Source: Algoriphagus litoralis
GTDB taxonomy: Bacteria; Bacteroidota; Bacteroidia; Cytophagales; Cyclobacteriaceae
Assembly (NCBI RefSeq): GCF_003259255.1
Contig: NZ_QGOL01000003.1
Coordinates: 62,001 to 126,000 of the forward strand
DNA length: 64,000 bases
Direction: 5' to 3'
This document shows positions 54,824 to 63,049 of the stretch, in pieces. The notes under the pieces are model-generated. The model was not told where the DNA came from and made no database searches. It saw only the letters and a list, made by a program, of their open reading frames with translations. The translations under genes and the position numbers were made by a program. The first letter of the stretch is position 1. Every line of letters starts with the position of its first letter.

Positions 54824-54862
54824 AATCCAACCGGAAAGCATACTTAGCTATCCTGTTGGATT
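54824..54862 (-). terminator. Terminator of the phosphohexomutase-like gene
   Basis: AATCCAAC (54824-54831) pairs with GTTGGATT (54855-54862), with a run of T on the minus strand after the stem. The loop is long (23 nt) but partly self-complementary (CGG/CCT-side). It lies about 90 bp beyond the minus-strand stop at 54951. Confidence 0.6.
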
Positions 54863-54950
54863 CAAAAATGGGAATAGAAAGGGGAGGAAATGGTCAATGA
54901 CATTTTCCAATCCACCCAACTTCTTGAGCTCCTAGCTCCCTAACATCCTA

Positions 54951-56021
54951 CTAATTCTCCAATCCAAGTCTGTTGATCTCGGATAGGAGCTTTACCACTC
55001 GCTGATCAAACTGCTGGCTCAGGGTCGTGAAGTCGTCCTTCTTGATCAATTTGCCATGGCTGGTGAAGAAAAAATTGATCTTCTGCTCTGTTGGAAAAAT
55101 GAGGAATCGGCTATTGTTGCCCAATTGCACCTGAAGTGCATTGGCGGCCGGAGATTTGGAGGGAATGATTCTTCCGCTCAGGAGATTTTTCAGCGTCCCG
55201 TTGCTCAGGTCTTCGATGCTGGTGATCTCGGTCATGCCTAGAGTCAAAGGCGGTTTCTTTTTCAGTCGGGCGATTACCTTTTTGAAAAAGAGCTTCTGTG
55301 AAGGTTCTTCAATGGAAACAGCCAGATTTTTTTCGCGCTGAAATCCATAATCCGTGTAGATGGCTATCAAGCTGTCAAAAAGGGTATGGTCCTCACTTTT
55401 TGCCTTTTTCGCAGCTAAAATCAATCTCGACAGTAAGTAGCCCAAGCTGTCTTGCTGTCCTTTAAGTAGGATTTCCTGATTTTCAGAAATGAAGAGCGTC
55501 TCGTCAGGTTCCGACATCAAAAAATCCGCATGCTCCTTCAGTGGAGTAGGCAAGTTGGGAATGGTGGTAATCGACGCATCATGCTTTGCAAAGAGTTTTT
55601 CCAACAAATCGGTGATGAAAATCGACTTTTTGCAACTCAGTGACCCATGATTTTCAAGCAAAAGCTTGGCAAGAATCAGGGAAGTATGGTGAATATTGAG
55701 CAGCACAAAGCTTCCAGATACAAGCTTTCGCACACCCAGTGTAAACTTATCGTAAGTGGAATCCACCGCAATGACCAGATCGATGCCGTTTTTCTCAGCA
55801 TAGTCAAATACCGGCTTGAGGTGTCTAAACGTAAATGTGTCCTCCAGTCCGGTAAGCGGTTCGGCTATTTTCTGCCACTGCACGTCAATTTCTAGATTTG
55901 ACAGTTTGGCGATCAGATCTTCCTGTGGGTTTTCTGATGTGATGAGAACTTTCAGCCCCTCTCTTTCTTTTTCGGTTTCAATTTGTCCTTGAACTTCTTC
56001 ATTTGTTGCATTCTCGATCAT
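54951..56021 (-). CDS. Truncated, catalytically degenerate phosphohexomutase homologue
   Basis: A 356-aa protein that tracks domains II-IV of phosphoglucomutase/phosphomannomutase. LKVLITSENPQEDLIAKL matches the domain II start, then FDYAEKNGIDLVIAVDSTYDKFTLGVR stands where mutases have GADLVIATDPDGDRLGVAV, FVLLNIHHTSLILAKLLL for the domain III start, TLFDSLIAIYTDYGFQREK, and FPTEQKINFFF where mutases have RPSGTEPKIKFY. The N-terminal domain with the phosphoserine loop is absent, the DxDxDR metal site is DSTYDK, the sugar-binding EEs.G is lost and the RPSGTEP loop is gone. So it probably has no mutase activity; it may be a regulatory or binding pseudo-enzyme. Confidence 0.72.
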   Translation of the reverse strand: MIENATNEEVQGQIETEKEREGLKVLITSENPQEDLIAKLSNLEIDVQWQKIAEPLTGLEDTFTFRHLKPVFDYAEKNGIDLVIAVDSTYDKFTLGVRKLVSGSFVLLNIHHTSLILAKLLLENHGSLSCKKSIFITDLLEKLFAKHDASITTIPNLPTPLKEHADFLMSEPDETLFISENQEILLKGQQDSLGYLLSRLILAAKKAKSEDHTLFDSLIAIYTDYGFQREKNLAVSIEEPSQKLFFKKVIARLKKKPPLTLGMTEITSIEDLSNGTLKNLLSGRIIPSKSPAANALQVQLGNNSRFLIFPTEQKINFFFTSHGKLIKKDDFTTLSQQFDQRVVKLLSEINRLGLEN

Positions 56022-56104
56022 CTTCTTTCTTTTTTATTTGGTATTCACACAAGGACAACACCCGAAACGGGAAATCAATTCCACGGGGTAATTCTCTGGG
56101 ATTT

Positions 56105-56377
56105 TTAGGCTAAATCGTCCACTACAAGCTTGTAAGTCGGATCTTCGATGATATTGACATCGATAATCTCATCCGCTTTTGCCAAAAGTCTTTTACAATC
56201 AGGGCTCAATCAACGAAGGTGAGCTTTTTTACCCGGTTTATGGTAAGGTTTGGCGATTTTATTCCGAAAAGAAAAATAGAATTCCTCCGACATTTCCCGT
56301 CCACATCCACAAAATTGCTTTTCGTTTTCAGGTAAACAGATATCTTTAGAGAAAAGAACTGCAAATGGAAAAGTCAT
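56105..56377 (-). pseudogene. Small Cys-containing ORF broken by an in-frame TGA
   Basis: On the minus strand an ATG at 56377 opens a 55-codon frame ending at TGA (56212-56210). The same frame continues for 34 more sensible codons to TAA at 56107-56105. The joined product has CGCGREM and LSPDCKRLLAKADEI segments (zinc-ribbon-like Cys spacing) and an acidic C-terminus TYKLVVDDLA. No family was recognised. The coding look on both sides of the TGA suggests one gene with a nonsense mutation. Its 5' end lies antisense to the methyltransferase-like fragment. Confidence 0.4.
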
Positions 56378-56484
56378 CTAGCTCAAATTTCTCCACCAAA
56401 AGCCTCTACCGCGAAATCGACGCCTTGATGTATGAAAAATTTGGATTGACGGAAGAGGAGATAAGGATAGTGGAAGGAGGGTGA
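56365..56484 (+). pseudogene. Possible C-terminal remnant of a DNA methyltransferase (type IIG/Eco57I-like)
   Basis: A 39-codon frame ending LYREIDALMYEKFGLTEEEI followed by RIVEGG. The pattern (E)ID.LVYELYGLTEEEI.IVEG is the usual extreme C-terminus of large adenine methyltransferases of the Eco57I/type IIG and related groups. Nothing upstream encodes the rest of such a protein on this strand, so it would be a leftover tail. It could instead be a genuine tiny gene or chance similarity. It is followed after 3 bp by another broken gene. Confidence 0.4.
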
Positions 56485-56487
56485 GGG

Positions 56488-57315
56488 ATGAAAAAATCCA
56501 AATTATTTTTCAGCGAACATATTAAGGAGCTCTTTAGTAAGAATCAAATACATCCATTTATTTGGGCTTTAGTTGGAGGATTTATTTTATTTGTTTTTCA
56601 GCAAATCTTTGATTCCTACAAATAGCCAGAGAAAGTGTATGTAATTAACCAAAATGAAGCCAAAGACACCACAATTACAATAGTTGAAATAGTTCCTGAC
56701 TATGATTTTTTGAAAAATTTTTTAAATATACAGATTGGGAGAAATAAGAATCATGAAAATAATACAGAAATCAATCTTTCAATTGATTCCATTTATTCAA
56801 AAATTGAGGAAGATTTAAAAAGCAAAATTGATTCCTTGAAACTAAATAATTTAAGTATAATTAGACCAGATATTACAACTAATATTATTTCTTCAAAGAA
56901 GCCGGATATTTCAAGGAAGGCTTTAGCTAGCTTAAATAGGCCGTTGTTTAGCTTACCGAAAAATGTAAAGGGGTATATTAATTCTCCTTTTAATTCAATT
57001 GGAGTAATAAGATTAAATTCAAATGAATTTAAAAGAAATGAAAAAATTGAAGTTACAGTTGAGACATTTTACAAAAAAGGGGAAATTGAATTAAGTCCTT
57101 TTTATGTTTCAATTTTGGAGAAGGAGGAAAATTCGAACTATATCCAAATATGGCAAGATCAATTCGCATTGGTAGACGAAAAATCTCTAATTTCATTTTC
57201 TTCAAATTTTAAACCTGGAAATTATATCTTAGAAGTTGGAGCATATGATCTGACCACTATTAATAATGAATACCCAAATTTCCATATTGAGCGATTTAAT
57301 TTAAGAATTGAATAA
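56488..57315 (+). pseudogene. Membrane-anchored hypothetical gene interrupted by an in-frame TAG
   Basis: An ATG at 56488 opens a frame of 45 codons (one transmembrane helix about residues 23-40, PFIWALVGGFILFVF) that stops at TAG 56623-56625. The same frame then runs on without a stop to TAA at 57313-57315, another 229 codons: a charged linker, then a strand-rich C-terminal half (IEVTVETFYKKGEIELSPFYV ... YILEVGAYDL) like an Ig-type sandwich. The simplest reading is one 275-codon gene with a nonsense mutation. The second part alone would need a GTG start at 56635. Base composition is far more AT-rich than neighbours, suggesting foreign origin. Family unknown. Confidence 0.6.
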
Positions 57316-57509
57316 AAGGAATGAAAGTGTCCATCATAAAAGCACCATACTGACTGTAGAATTAGAGTTAGGTTCAAAGGTTTTGTAACTAGACTTGACC
57401 GATAAATCGGCCCCACCTCTGAGTAGTCTAATGCCTTTCTTCTTTGAGGTTCTCTTGGCGCTAGGTGTAGATTTACACTTTACTATCTTTTAGAATTATT
57501 GGCCGTGTT

Positions 57510-57636
57510 CATTCCCATCCCGTAGGGATGATATCTGGGTAGAGAAAATCATGTACCCAAATATATTCGAACTCGATAGGGGTCGTATTGTTCTATCTAG
57601 CGATGTTTTCTACCGATATCAGACCCGTACCGGGTC
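57510..57636. repeat. Palindromic BIME-like repeat element
   Basis: The left unit (about 57511-57545) has a hairpin CATCCC-GTA-GGGATG (57516-57530) followed by ATATCTGGGTAGA. The right unit (about 57606-57636) reads as its diverged reverse complement, TTCTACCGATATCA, then GACCCG-TAC-CGGGTC (57622-57636) and a T-run. The two units face each other across about 60 bp. The CCCGTAGGGATGATATCTGG motif is, from memory, a recurring intergenic sequence in Bacteroidota. DNA between 57316 and 57509 has no gene, only short stems at 57399-57410 and 57465-57478. Confidence 0.55.
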
Positions 57637-57769
57637 ATTTTTTTCATTTGGAGGATATCAAAGAGGAAAGAGGGTATTTCCGAAGTACCCCTTTCCCCGA
57701 CAATCGCTGTCATTACTTTCGGATACCAAAAGGCAATTTCCTATTTTTAGTTCCTTATCAAGACATGCC

Positions 57770-58684
57770 ATGGCCAAATCGGGACAAATCGAACAGCAGA
57801 AAATTCTTCGGGTATTTAAATTGATTAATCTCCTACAGGGAACAATCGGCAAGCCGGTTCATCGGCTAGCGGAACTTTTGGAGACGGATGAGCGCACGAT
57901 CTACCGGTATTTCAAACTTTTGGAAGCCTTGGGTTTTGTGGTGATCAAGGAATTTAACAAGTACAAAATTAACGAACGGCCCGAATACCTCTCCGCTGCC
58001 TCGACTTTTGGGACTTTTTCCCAAGAGGAAAATGTCTGGCTCAAAAGCCTGATCGAGAGCCAAGGGAAATCCAATCTGCTCCGGGATTCCCTTCTGCAAA
58101 AACTCCAGCTCAAGTCCGAAGTCAAGCAAGGCTCCGAGCAACTCTTCAAGGCCAACTTGGGCCGATTTGTCGACCTGATCGGGCAGGGGATTTCCTTGAA
58201 AAAGCAACTCTGGCTCAAGGATTACTATTCACTCAGCAGCGATACGGTCTCGGATCGCTTGGTGGAACCGGTCGGATTCTCTTCGGATTATGAAAATATC
58301 CATGCCTTTGAATTGGAGAGCAAAAGCATGAAAGTTTTCAAAATAGAGCGGATAGGAGATGTGGTGCTCGGTTCGGAGGCATGGAAATACGAAAGCAAAC
58401 ACGAGCTGCCTGGACAGGCGCTTTTTGGATATACTGGAAAGCGGAAATTCCCGGTCAAATTAAAGCTCAGCAAAAAGGCGTATCAGCTCATGCTGGAGGA
58501 GCACCCCAATGCTTTGCCTTTTATGACGATCAAAAACCGAAATCACTACTATTTCATTGGTGAAGTGGCCCAATTGCCGGGCTTAGCTCGATTTATCCTG
58601 GGACTTCCCGGTGAGGTCAAACTAGAAGAAGGGGAGGAAATGCGTGCTTACCTGAAGGAGCAGCTTGATCGAGGAGTGTTTTAG
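57770..58684 (+). CDS. WYL-domain transcriptional regulator
   Basis: A 304-aa protein. The start ATG 57770 gives the family's helix-turn-helix N-terminus (QKILRVFKLINLLQG, then ELLETDERTIYRYFKLLEALG). The 219 bp of open frame before it belongs to a repeat element and is not believed. A WYL domain follows (about 140-225, FSSDYENIHAFELES) and then a C-terminal extension. WYL proteins sense nucleotides or nucleic acid and often regulate defence or DNA-damage genes. Its position beside the decayed accessory island fits a defence link, but no intact target operon is adjacent. Confidence 0.85.
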   Translation: MAKSGQIEQQKILRVFKLINLLQGTIGKPVHRLAELLETDERTIYRYFKLLEALGFVVIKEFNKYKINERPEYLSAASTFGTFSQEENVWLKSLIESQGKSNLLRDSLLQKLQLKSEVKQGSEQLFKANLGRFVDLIGQGISLKKQLWLKDYYSLSSDTVSDRLVEPVGFSSDYENIHAFELESKSMKVFKIERIGDVVLGSEAWKYESKHELPGQALFGYTGKRKFPVKLKLSKKAYQLMLEEHPNALPFMTIKNRNHYYFIGEVAQLPGLARFILGLPGEVKLEEGEEMRAYLKEQLDRGVF

Positions 58685-58724
58685 GGTTTGAGATTTGAGA
58701 TTCGAATTTTCAAATCTCAAACCC
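58684..58724. repeat. Perfect 15-bp stem-loop between convergent genes
   Basis: GGGTTTGAGATTTGA (58684-58698) and its exact complement (58710-58724) enclose an 11-nt loop that is itself near-palindromic (ATTCGAAT). A third copy of the AAATCTCAAA core follows at about 58726-58736. It lies between the stops of the WYL and DUF4301 genes and may act as a bidirectional terminator, although no T-run follows. Confidence 0.55.
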
Positions 58725-58740
58725 CAAATCTCAAATTCGG

Positions 58741-60255
58741 TTATCCCTGATGCTCGTCCCGAAGAAGGTCGTTGACAGTTTTTACCGGATTGAAGGTGAT
58801 CAGTGGCACTTCGACAAATAGTGTGTTCCAACCTGCCATGGCGCCATTCCATAAGCCTGGAAGTTCGAGTGCTTTAAGATCGCGACCGCTTTTCGATTTC
58901 TCGGTGATAAATCCAGTCTGCATATCTCTGAATTTCAGGAGATCAAAGGAATTGCCTTGGTAATCCTTGGTTCCACAGACAAGATCCACGGGGTTGAAGT
59001 GGGTAGAGGCTTGGAAGTGTTTCTTGGATTCCGAATCGGTAAGGTCGATTTGGGCAGTTTCGAGGATCTGAAGGGATTGCGAACCATCCGCTTCCAAGAT
59101 CCAAAAAGGTCCGCCTCCGGGTTCGCCGGTGTTCTTAACCATGCCGCAGACTCGGATCGGTCGGTTTAGTTTGGCTTGTAGGAACGCTGCTTTTTCCTCG
59201 AGCGAAAGTGAATCAAAATCAGCAGGAAGCTTACCTCCCAAATCTCCCGTATAGACGCTTTCCGCCATGCCTACGAAAGAATCACTCACTCCGCTTTCCA
59301 TTCCGCTGAGGGCCGAAAAAACCTTCTCCTGTACCTCCAAAAGCAATCCTGCAATGGCCATTTTGTAGGTTTTGGTGGGTTCTTTCAGGCGGTCCGGTAC
59401 GACATTGTCAATATTTTTGATGAAAATCAGATCCGCTTTGATGTCATTGAGATTTTCCAAAAGCGCGCCATGACCTGCTGGTCTGAAGAGCAGACTTCCG
59501 TCGGATTCTTCGAAAGGTTCATTCGCCATGGTGACCGCCACGGTGTCGGTGGATTTTTTCTGCTGGGAATAGCTGACTTCAAACTTCAGTCCGATTGAGG
59601 CCTTAAGGCCCGCCAAGACGGAATCAATTTCGAGCTTGAATTTTTCTTCATGTTCGGGAGAAACCGTGAAGTGGATTTTGACAGTGTTATTTTTCCCGAT
59701 GCCATACTGCACGCCTTCCACCAGATGTTCATGTGCTGGGGTACGGTTTTCGGTAGGATAGCTGTGGAAGCGCAGGAGTCCTTTGGGAAGGCTGCCGTAG
59801 GCCAATCCATCCTCGGACAGCAATTCTGAAATGATCTTCTTGGCATCTCCGGAATCTAAACAGGCCTGAATGCTGCTTCCTTTTTGCTGTAACGATTCAT
59901 CCAGATCAGCATAAAAAGCAAATTTTGAGATGTTGGCGATGAACTTCTGTACAAAACTGCTTTTAGACAAGTCACCGTCACCTTCCAAAAAAGAGAACAA
60001 ATCCTTGAACATCCGGGAGGCAGCTCCAGAAGCGGGTACAAATTTCACCACGTCAATCTTCGCCGCTTTTTCCGGATAGGTTTGGGTGAAATGTGCCAAT
60101 TCCGTTTCGCTGAGGACTCTGATTCCATCTTGTGGAGTAGCCGGGCCGGTGATTTTCAGAAAAGGGAAGCCGTTTTTGAAATTATCAATCTGCTGCGCTA
60201 CTGTTTCAGGGTTCATTCCCTGTGCCTCTATTTTGCTTTTTAGCGTAGTATCCAT
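58741..60255 (-). CDS. DUF4301 family protein
   Basis: A 504-aa cytoplasmic protein of the Bacteroidota DUF4301 family. VKFVPASGAASRMFKDL near residue 75 resembles the glycine-rich loop of sugar nucleotidyltransferases, and the later GSLLFRPAGHGALLENLNDIKADLIFIKNIDN block fits that fold. Biochemical role unknown. It stands alone on the minus strand with a 108-bp AT-rich leader region and no exact -7 box (nearest TACCTCTG at about 60276, one mismatch). Confidence 0.85.
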   Translation of the reverse strand: MDTTLKSKIEAQGMNPETVAQQIDNFKNGFPFLKITGPATPQDGIRVLSETELAHFTQTYPEKAAKIDVVKFVPASGAASRMFKDLFSFLEGDGDLSKSSFVQKFIANISKFAFYADLDESLQQKGSSIQACLDSGDAKKIISELLSEDGLAYGSLPKGLLRFHSYPTENRTPAHEHLVEGVQYGIGKNNTVKIHFTVSPEHEEKFKLEIDSVLAGLKASIGLKFEVSYSQQKKSTDTVAVTMANEPFEESDGSLLFRPAGHGALLENLNDIKADLIFIKNIDNVVPDRLKEPTKTYKMAIAGLLLEVQEKVFSALSGMESGVSDSFVGMAESVYTGDLGGKLPADFDSLSLEEKAAFLQAKLNRPIRVCGMVKNTGEPGGGPFWILEADGSQSLQILETAQIDLTDSESKKHFQASTHFNPVDLVCGTKDYQGNSFDLLKFRDMQTGFITEKSKSGRDLKALELPGLWNGAMAGWNTLFVEVPLITFNPVKTVNDLLRDEHQG

Positions 60256-60363
60256 GGTTTTTGGGTTATAAAAGTTGCAGAGGTAAGATAGCAGGCTTCT
60301 TTGCTTTGCTCAAATCCCCTTGTTTATTTTTTTGAAAAAAAATCAAATTCAAAAAGATTGCCC

Positions 60364-61119
60364 TCAAAAGCCCATTCGTTTCAGGAACTCTTCCCGCTTC
60401 CCGGGAGAAATACTTACCTGTCTGTCGTTGTTCATGACGATATATCCCCCCTCAGCCCGGATATACTTCTTTACTTCACCAAGATTGATCAGGAAGCTGT
60501 TGTGAACACGCATGAAATTGGCGTCCTGAAGCATATTTTCGTATTCCTTGAGATTTTTGCTGACGACGAGTTTTCGCCGGTCGGAGAGATGGAAGTCGGT
60601 ATAGGATCCATTTGCTTCACAGAAGAGAATTTCCTTGGTAGGGATGAATTCTACTCCTTCGGCAGTCGAGAGGCAGATTTTGCGGTTTTCCAGAGAACCT
60701 GACTGCATGTTGCTCAGGAGATTTTCCAGTAGATGCTGATGATTTTCAGAAGCGATGAGGTTTTTGGCTTTCTGCACTGCCAGGATCAATTCGTCCAAAT
60801 CGATCGGTTTCAGGAGGTAATCAATGGAGCTGAATTTGATGGCTTTGATGGCATAGTGCTCAAAGGCCGTAGTGAAAATGAGATGGAAATCAAGGTGACG
60901 TACTTTTTGCAATACATCAAAACCTGTCCCAGTCTGGAGTTCGATATCCATGAATACCAAATCAGGATGAAGCTGTGAGATCTTTTCTACGGCCTCAGTC
61001 ACAGTAGCAGCGGTGTCTACGACGGCTACTTCGGGGCAATATTCCTTCAGAAAACTTTTTAAAGTCTCCCTGCTGTGGAATTCATCCTCAACGATGATAG
61101 CGTTTAGTTTTATTGGCAT
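60364..61119 (-). CDS. LytTR-family response regulator
   Basis: A 251-aa regulator: receiver (IVEDEFHSRETL, LVFMDIELQTGTGF with phospho-Asp, LLKPIDLDEL) and LytTR DNA-binding domain (FCEANGSYTDFHLSDRRKLV ... FMRVHNSFLINLGEV). Last gene of the signalling set that starts beyond the window end; 106 bp separate it from the kinase gene upstream. Confidence 0.93.
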   Translation of the reverse strand: MPIKLNAIIVEDEFHSRETLKSFLKEYCPEVAVVDTAATVTEAVEKISQLHPDLVFMDIELQTGTGFDVLQKVRHLDFHLIFTTAFEHYAIKAIKFSSIDYLLKPIDLDELILAVQKAKNLIASENHQHLLENLLSNMQSGSLENRKICLSTAEGVEFIPTKEILFCEANGSYTDFHLSDRRKLVVSKNLKEYENMLQDANFMRVHNSFLINLGEVKKYIRAEGGYIVMNNDRQVSISPGKREEFLKRMGF

Positions 61120-61225
61120 AGGATTCTCATTTTTCTTTGATTTTCTTCATTCCAAGAGCAAAGCAAATAGCGGTCAGGATGAAGAATAGTTGGTGTCACA
61201 ATTTTCCCAGATGTACTTCTGGCTT

Positions 61226-63049
61226 TCATAATTTGGGCAGTTTGATGGAGATCTTCGTGCCTTGAGGCAAGTCTTCTATCAGAATTTGAGGCTGATTTTC
61301 GACTCCATTCACCATTTTGAGGCGCTCCTCTGTCAGCGTCATTCCTCTGGATGGACGTTGATTGGTGCCTTTTGCCGCTGCAGAAGCGGCTCTTCCGATT
61401 CCGTTATCCTCTACTTCACACAGGATATGATCTATTCTATCCTGGAACCTGATCCAGACCTTCCGTTCGCCGGTTTGCTTTGGCATCAGGCCATGTTTAA
61501 TCGCATTTTCTACAAAGGGTTGCACGATCAGCATCGGAACTTCCTGATAGCGCAGGTCGGAGTGCTCAGGGAAGTCAATCTGAAAAGAAAAACTATGGTC
61601 AAAGCGTAGCGATTCCAGATCGAGGTAGACTCGGAGCAGTTCGATTTCCTTATCCAGTGTCACTTGGACATCGATGGAGTTTTCCAACACTTGCCGGACG
61701 AATTTGCTAAACTTGCTCAGATAGGAGAGGGCGGCTTCTTTTTGGCCACTATTGATCAGGTGCTGGATAGAGCTCAGACTGTTGAATATAAAATGCGGGT
61801 TAATTTGGGCTCTCAGTGCTCCCAATTTGGTTTTGAAAGCATCCTTTTCAGCATTTTGTTTTTCCTGATTGATGGTTTTGATTTTGTAGGAAAGCCCAAG
61901 GGCAAAGATGGTGCTTTCGATCGCCGAACCGGTGATCATGTAGTCCAATCGAAGCAGAAACATCGTCATCAAGGCTCCGGTGGTAAAAATTAAGGTGCCT
62001 GCGATGACAAAGTATTTGAGCCTGTTGGGATATCTGAACCAAAGGTAAATGATCCCTACAAAGGCAAATCCCGCCATAAAATAGCGCTGCCCATCCATCA
62101 GTTGGGATTGCAACAAGCTGTATGGATTGAAAAAGATAATCGAAGAATTGATCACTATTAAGCCGATCAGGAGCCAGGCAATGGCTCTGACGATCCGGTC
62201 AAAGGCTGGTAGAACTCGCTTGAATTCCAGAAAATGCCTGATGAAAAGAAGATAAAAGAGGTTGATCAACAGCTGGGAAACGGTCGTCAGCCAAAAGTAA
62301 TACCAGGGAAAGTCGTAGCCGAAGTAGTCCGCCAAGCTGGGACTGATCCGTGAATAATAGATCAGTTGGAACAGTAGAAAAGCACCATAATAGATAAACT
62401 GGTATTCTTTGACATAGAAGAAAAGAATCAGATTGAAAACCATCAAAACAGCCGCCACACCCAAGAAAAAATAAGCCAAAACTTGGATTTTAAATGACGT
62501 AGGACTGATAAAACCCGCAAATAACCGATGGGCCTCCGGAGTGGAAAAAGCAAAAATCTTTTTACTCAAATCGGGTGTGGCCCGGAGATACCTGGATTTC
62601 ACATAGATTTTGGAACCATCAAAAAGATCATTGACCGCTATCGGGAGGTAATGGATATTCTGGTACTTATTGCGCTTCAAGTCATGATCACCCATGAGGG
62701 TCAGGCTGAGTTCTCGGATCTGTCCTGCTGGATTGAGATATAGATGACTGATCTCTACTGCTCCAGGATAGAAATAAATAGAATCTTCCCGGACAAGAAG
62801 ATCTGCATACGCAGCGAAGTCTATCTCAAACCAATACTCGAATTCATGGTCAGCGATGCCAAGATCCGCTGACTGATCAAAGTGCCCCTGAGCTGCGATC
62901 TGTAGGATGGAATCAATTCCAGCAGGATTTTCCAGTCGGAGTATTTTGGGATTTACAGTTAATTGATATTCTGAAGAAAGGTCCTGAGCCCATGTTTTCA
63001 TCCCGTTCACAAGGCAAAACAAAACTAAAAAACAGGCTTTACTCGACAT
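61226..63049 (-). CDS. 7TMR-DISM sensor histidine kinase (LytS-type catalytic domain)
   Basis: A 607-aa membrane kinase. A signal sequence (residues 1-20), an extracellular 7TMR-DISM-type ligand domain (about 25-185, QSADLGIADHEFEYWFEIDF), seven transmembrane helices (about 188-390), a coiled coil, and a His_kinase domain with INPHFIFNSLSSIQHLI, N-box FVENAIKHGLM, G1 VEDNGIGRAAS and G2-like GMTLTEERLKMVNG, all intact. It likely senses a soluble periplasmic ligand and signals to the LytTR regulator downstream. The ATG shares one base with the stop of the upstream kinase-like gene. Confidence 0.92.
   Translation of the reverse strand: MSSKACFLVLFCLVNGMKTWAQDLSSEYQLTVNPKILRLENPAGIDSILQIAAQGHFDQSADLGIADHEFEYWFEIDFAAYADLLVREDSIYFYPGAVEISHLYLNPAGQIRELSLTLMGDHDLKRNKYQNIHYLPIAVNDLFDGSKIYVKSRYLRATPDLSKKIFAFSTPEAHRLFAGFISPTSFKIQVLAYFFLGVAAVLMVFNLILFFYVKEYQFIYYGAFLLFQLIYYSRISPSLADYFGYDFPWYYFWLTTVSQLLINLFYLLFIRHFLEFKRVLPAFDRIVRAIAWLLIGLIVINSSIIFFNPYSLLQSQLMDGQRYFMAGFAFVGIIYLWFRYPNRLKYFVIAGTLIFTTGALMTMFLLRLDYMITGSAIESTIFALGLSYKIKTINQEKQNAEKDAFKTKLGALRAQINPHFIFNSLSSIQHLINSGQKEAALSYLSKFSKFVRQVLENSIDVQVTLDKEIELLRVYLDLESLRFDHSFSFQIDFPEHSDLRYQEVPMLIVQPFVENAIKHGLMPKQTGERKVWIRFQDRIDHILCEVEDNGIGRAASAAAKGTNQRPSRGMTLTEERLKMVNGVENQPQILIEDLPQGTKISIKLPKL

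Noticed and set aside
56210..56212. TGA read as selenocysteine in the small minus-strand ORF
   Set aside because: No selenocysteine insertion context or selenoprotein resemblance was seen; nearby genes are also decayed, so a nonsense mutation is simpler.
57551..57769. Longer N-terminus for the WYL regulator
   Set aside because: The extra 73 codons run through a palindromic repeat with a T-run, and the family begins at the helix-turn-helix after ATG 57770.
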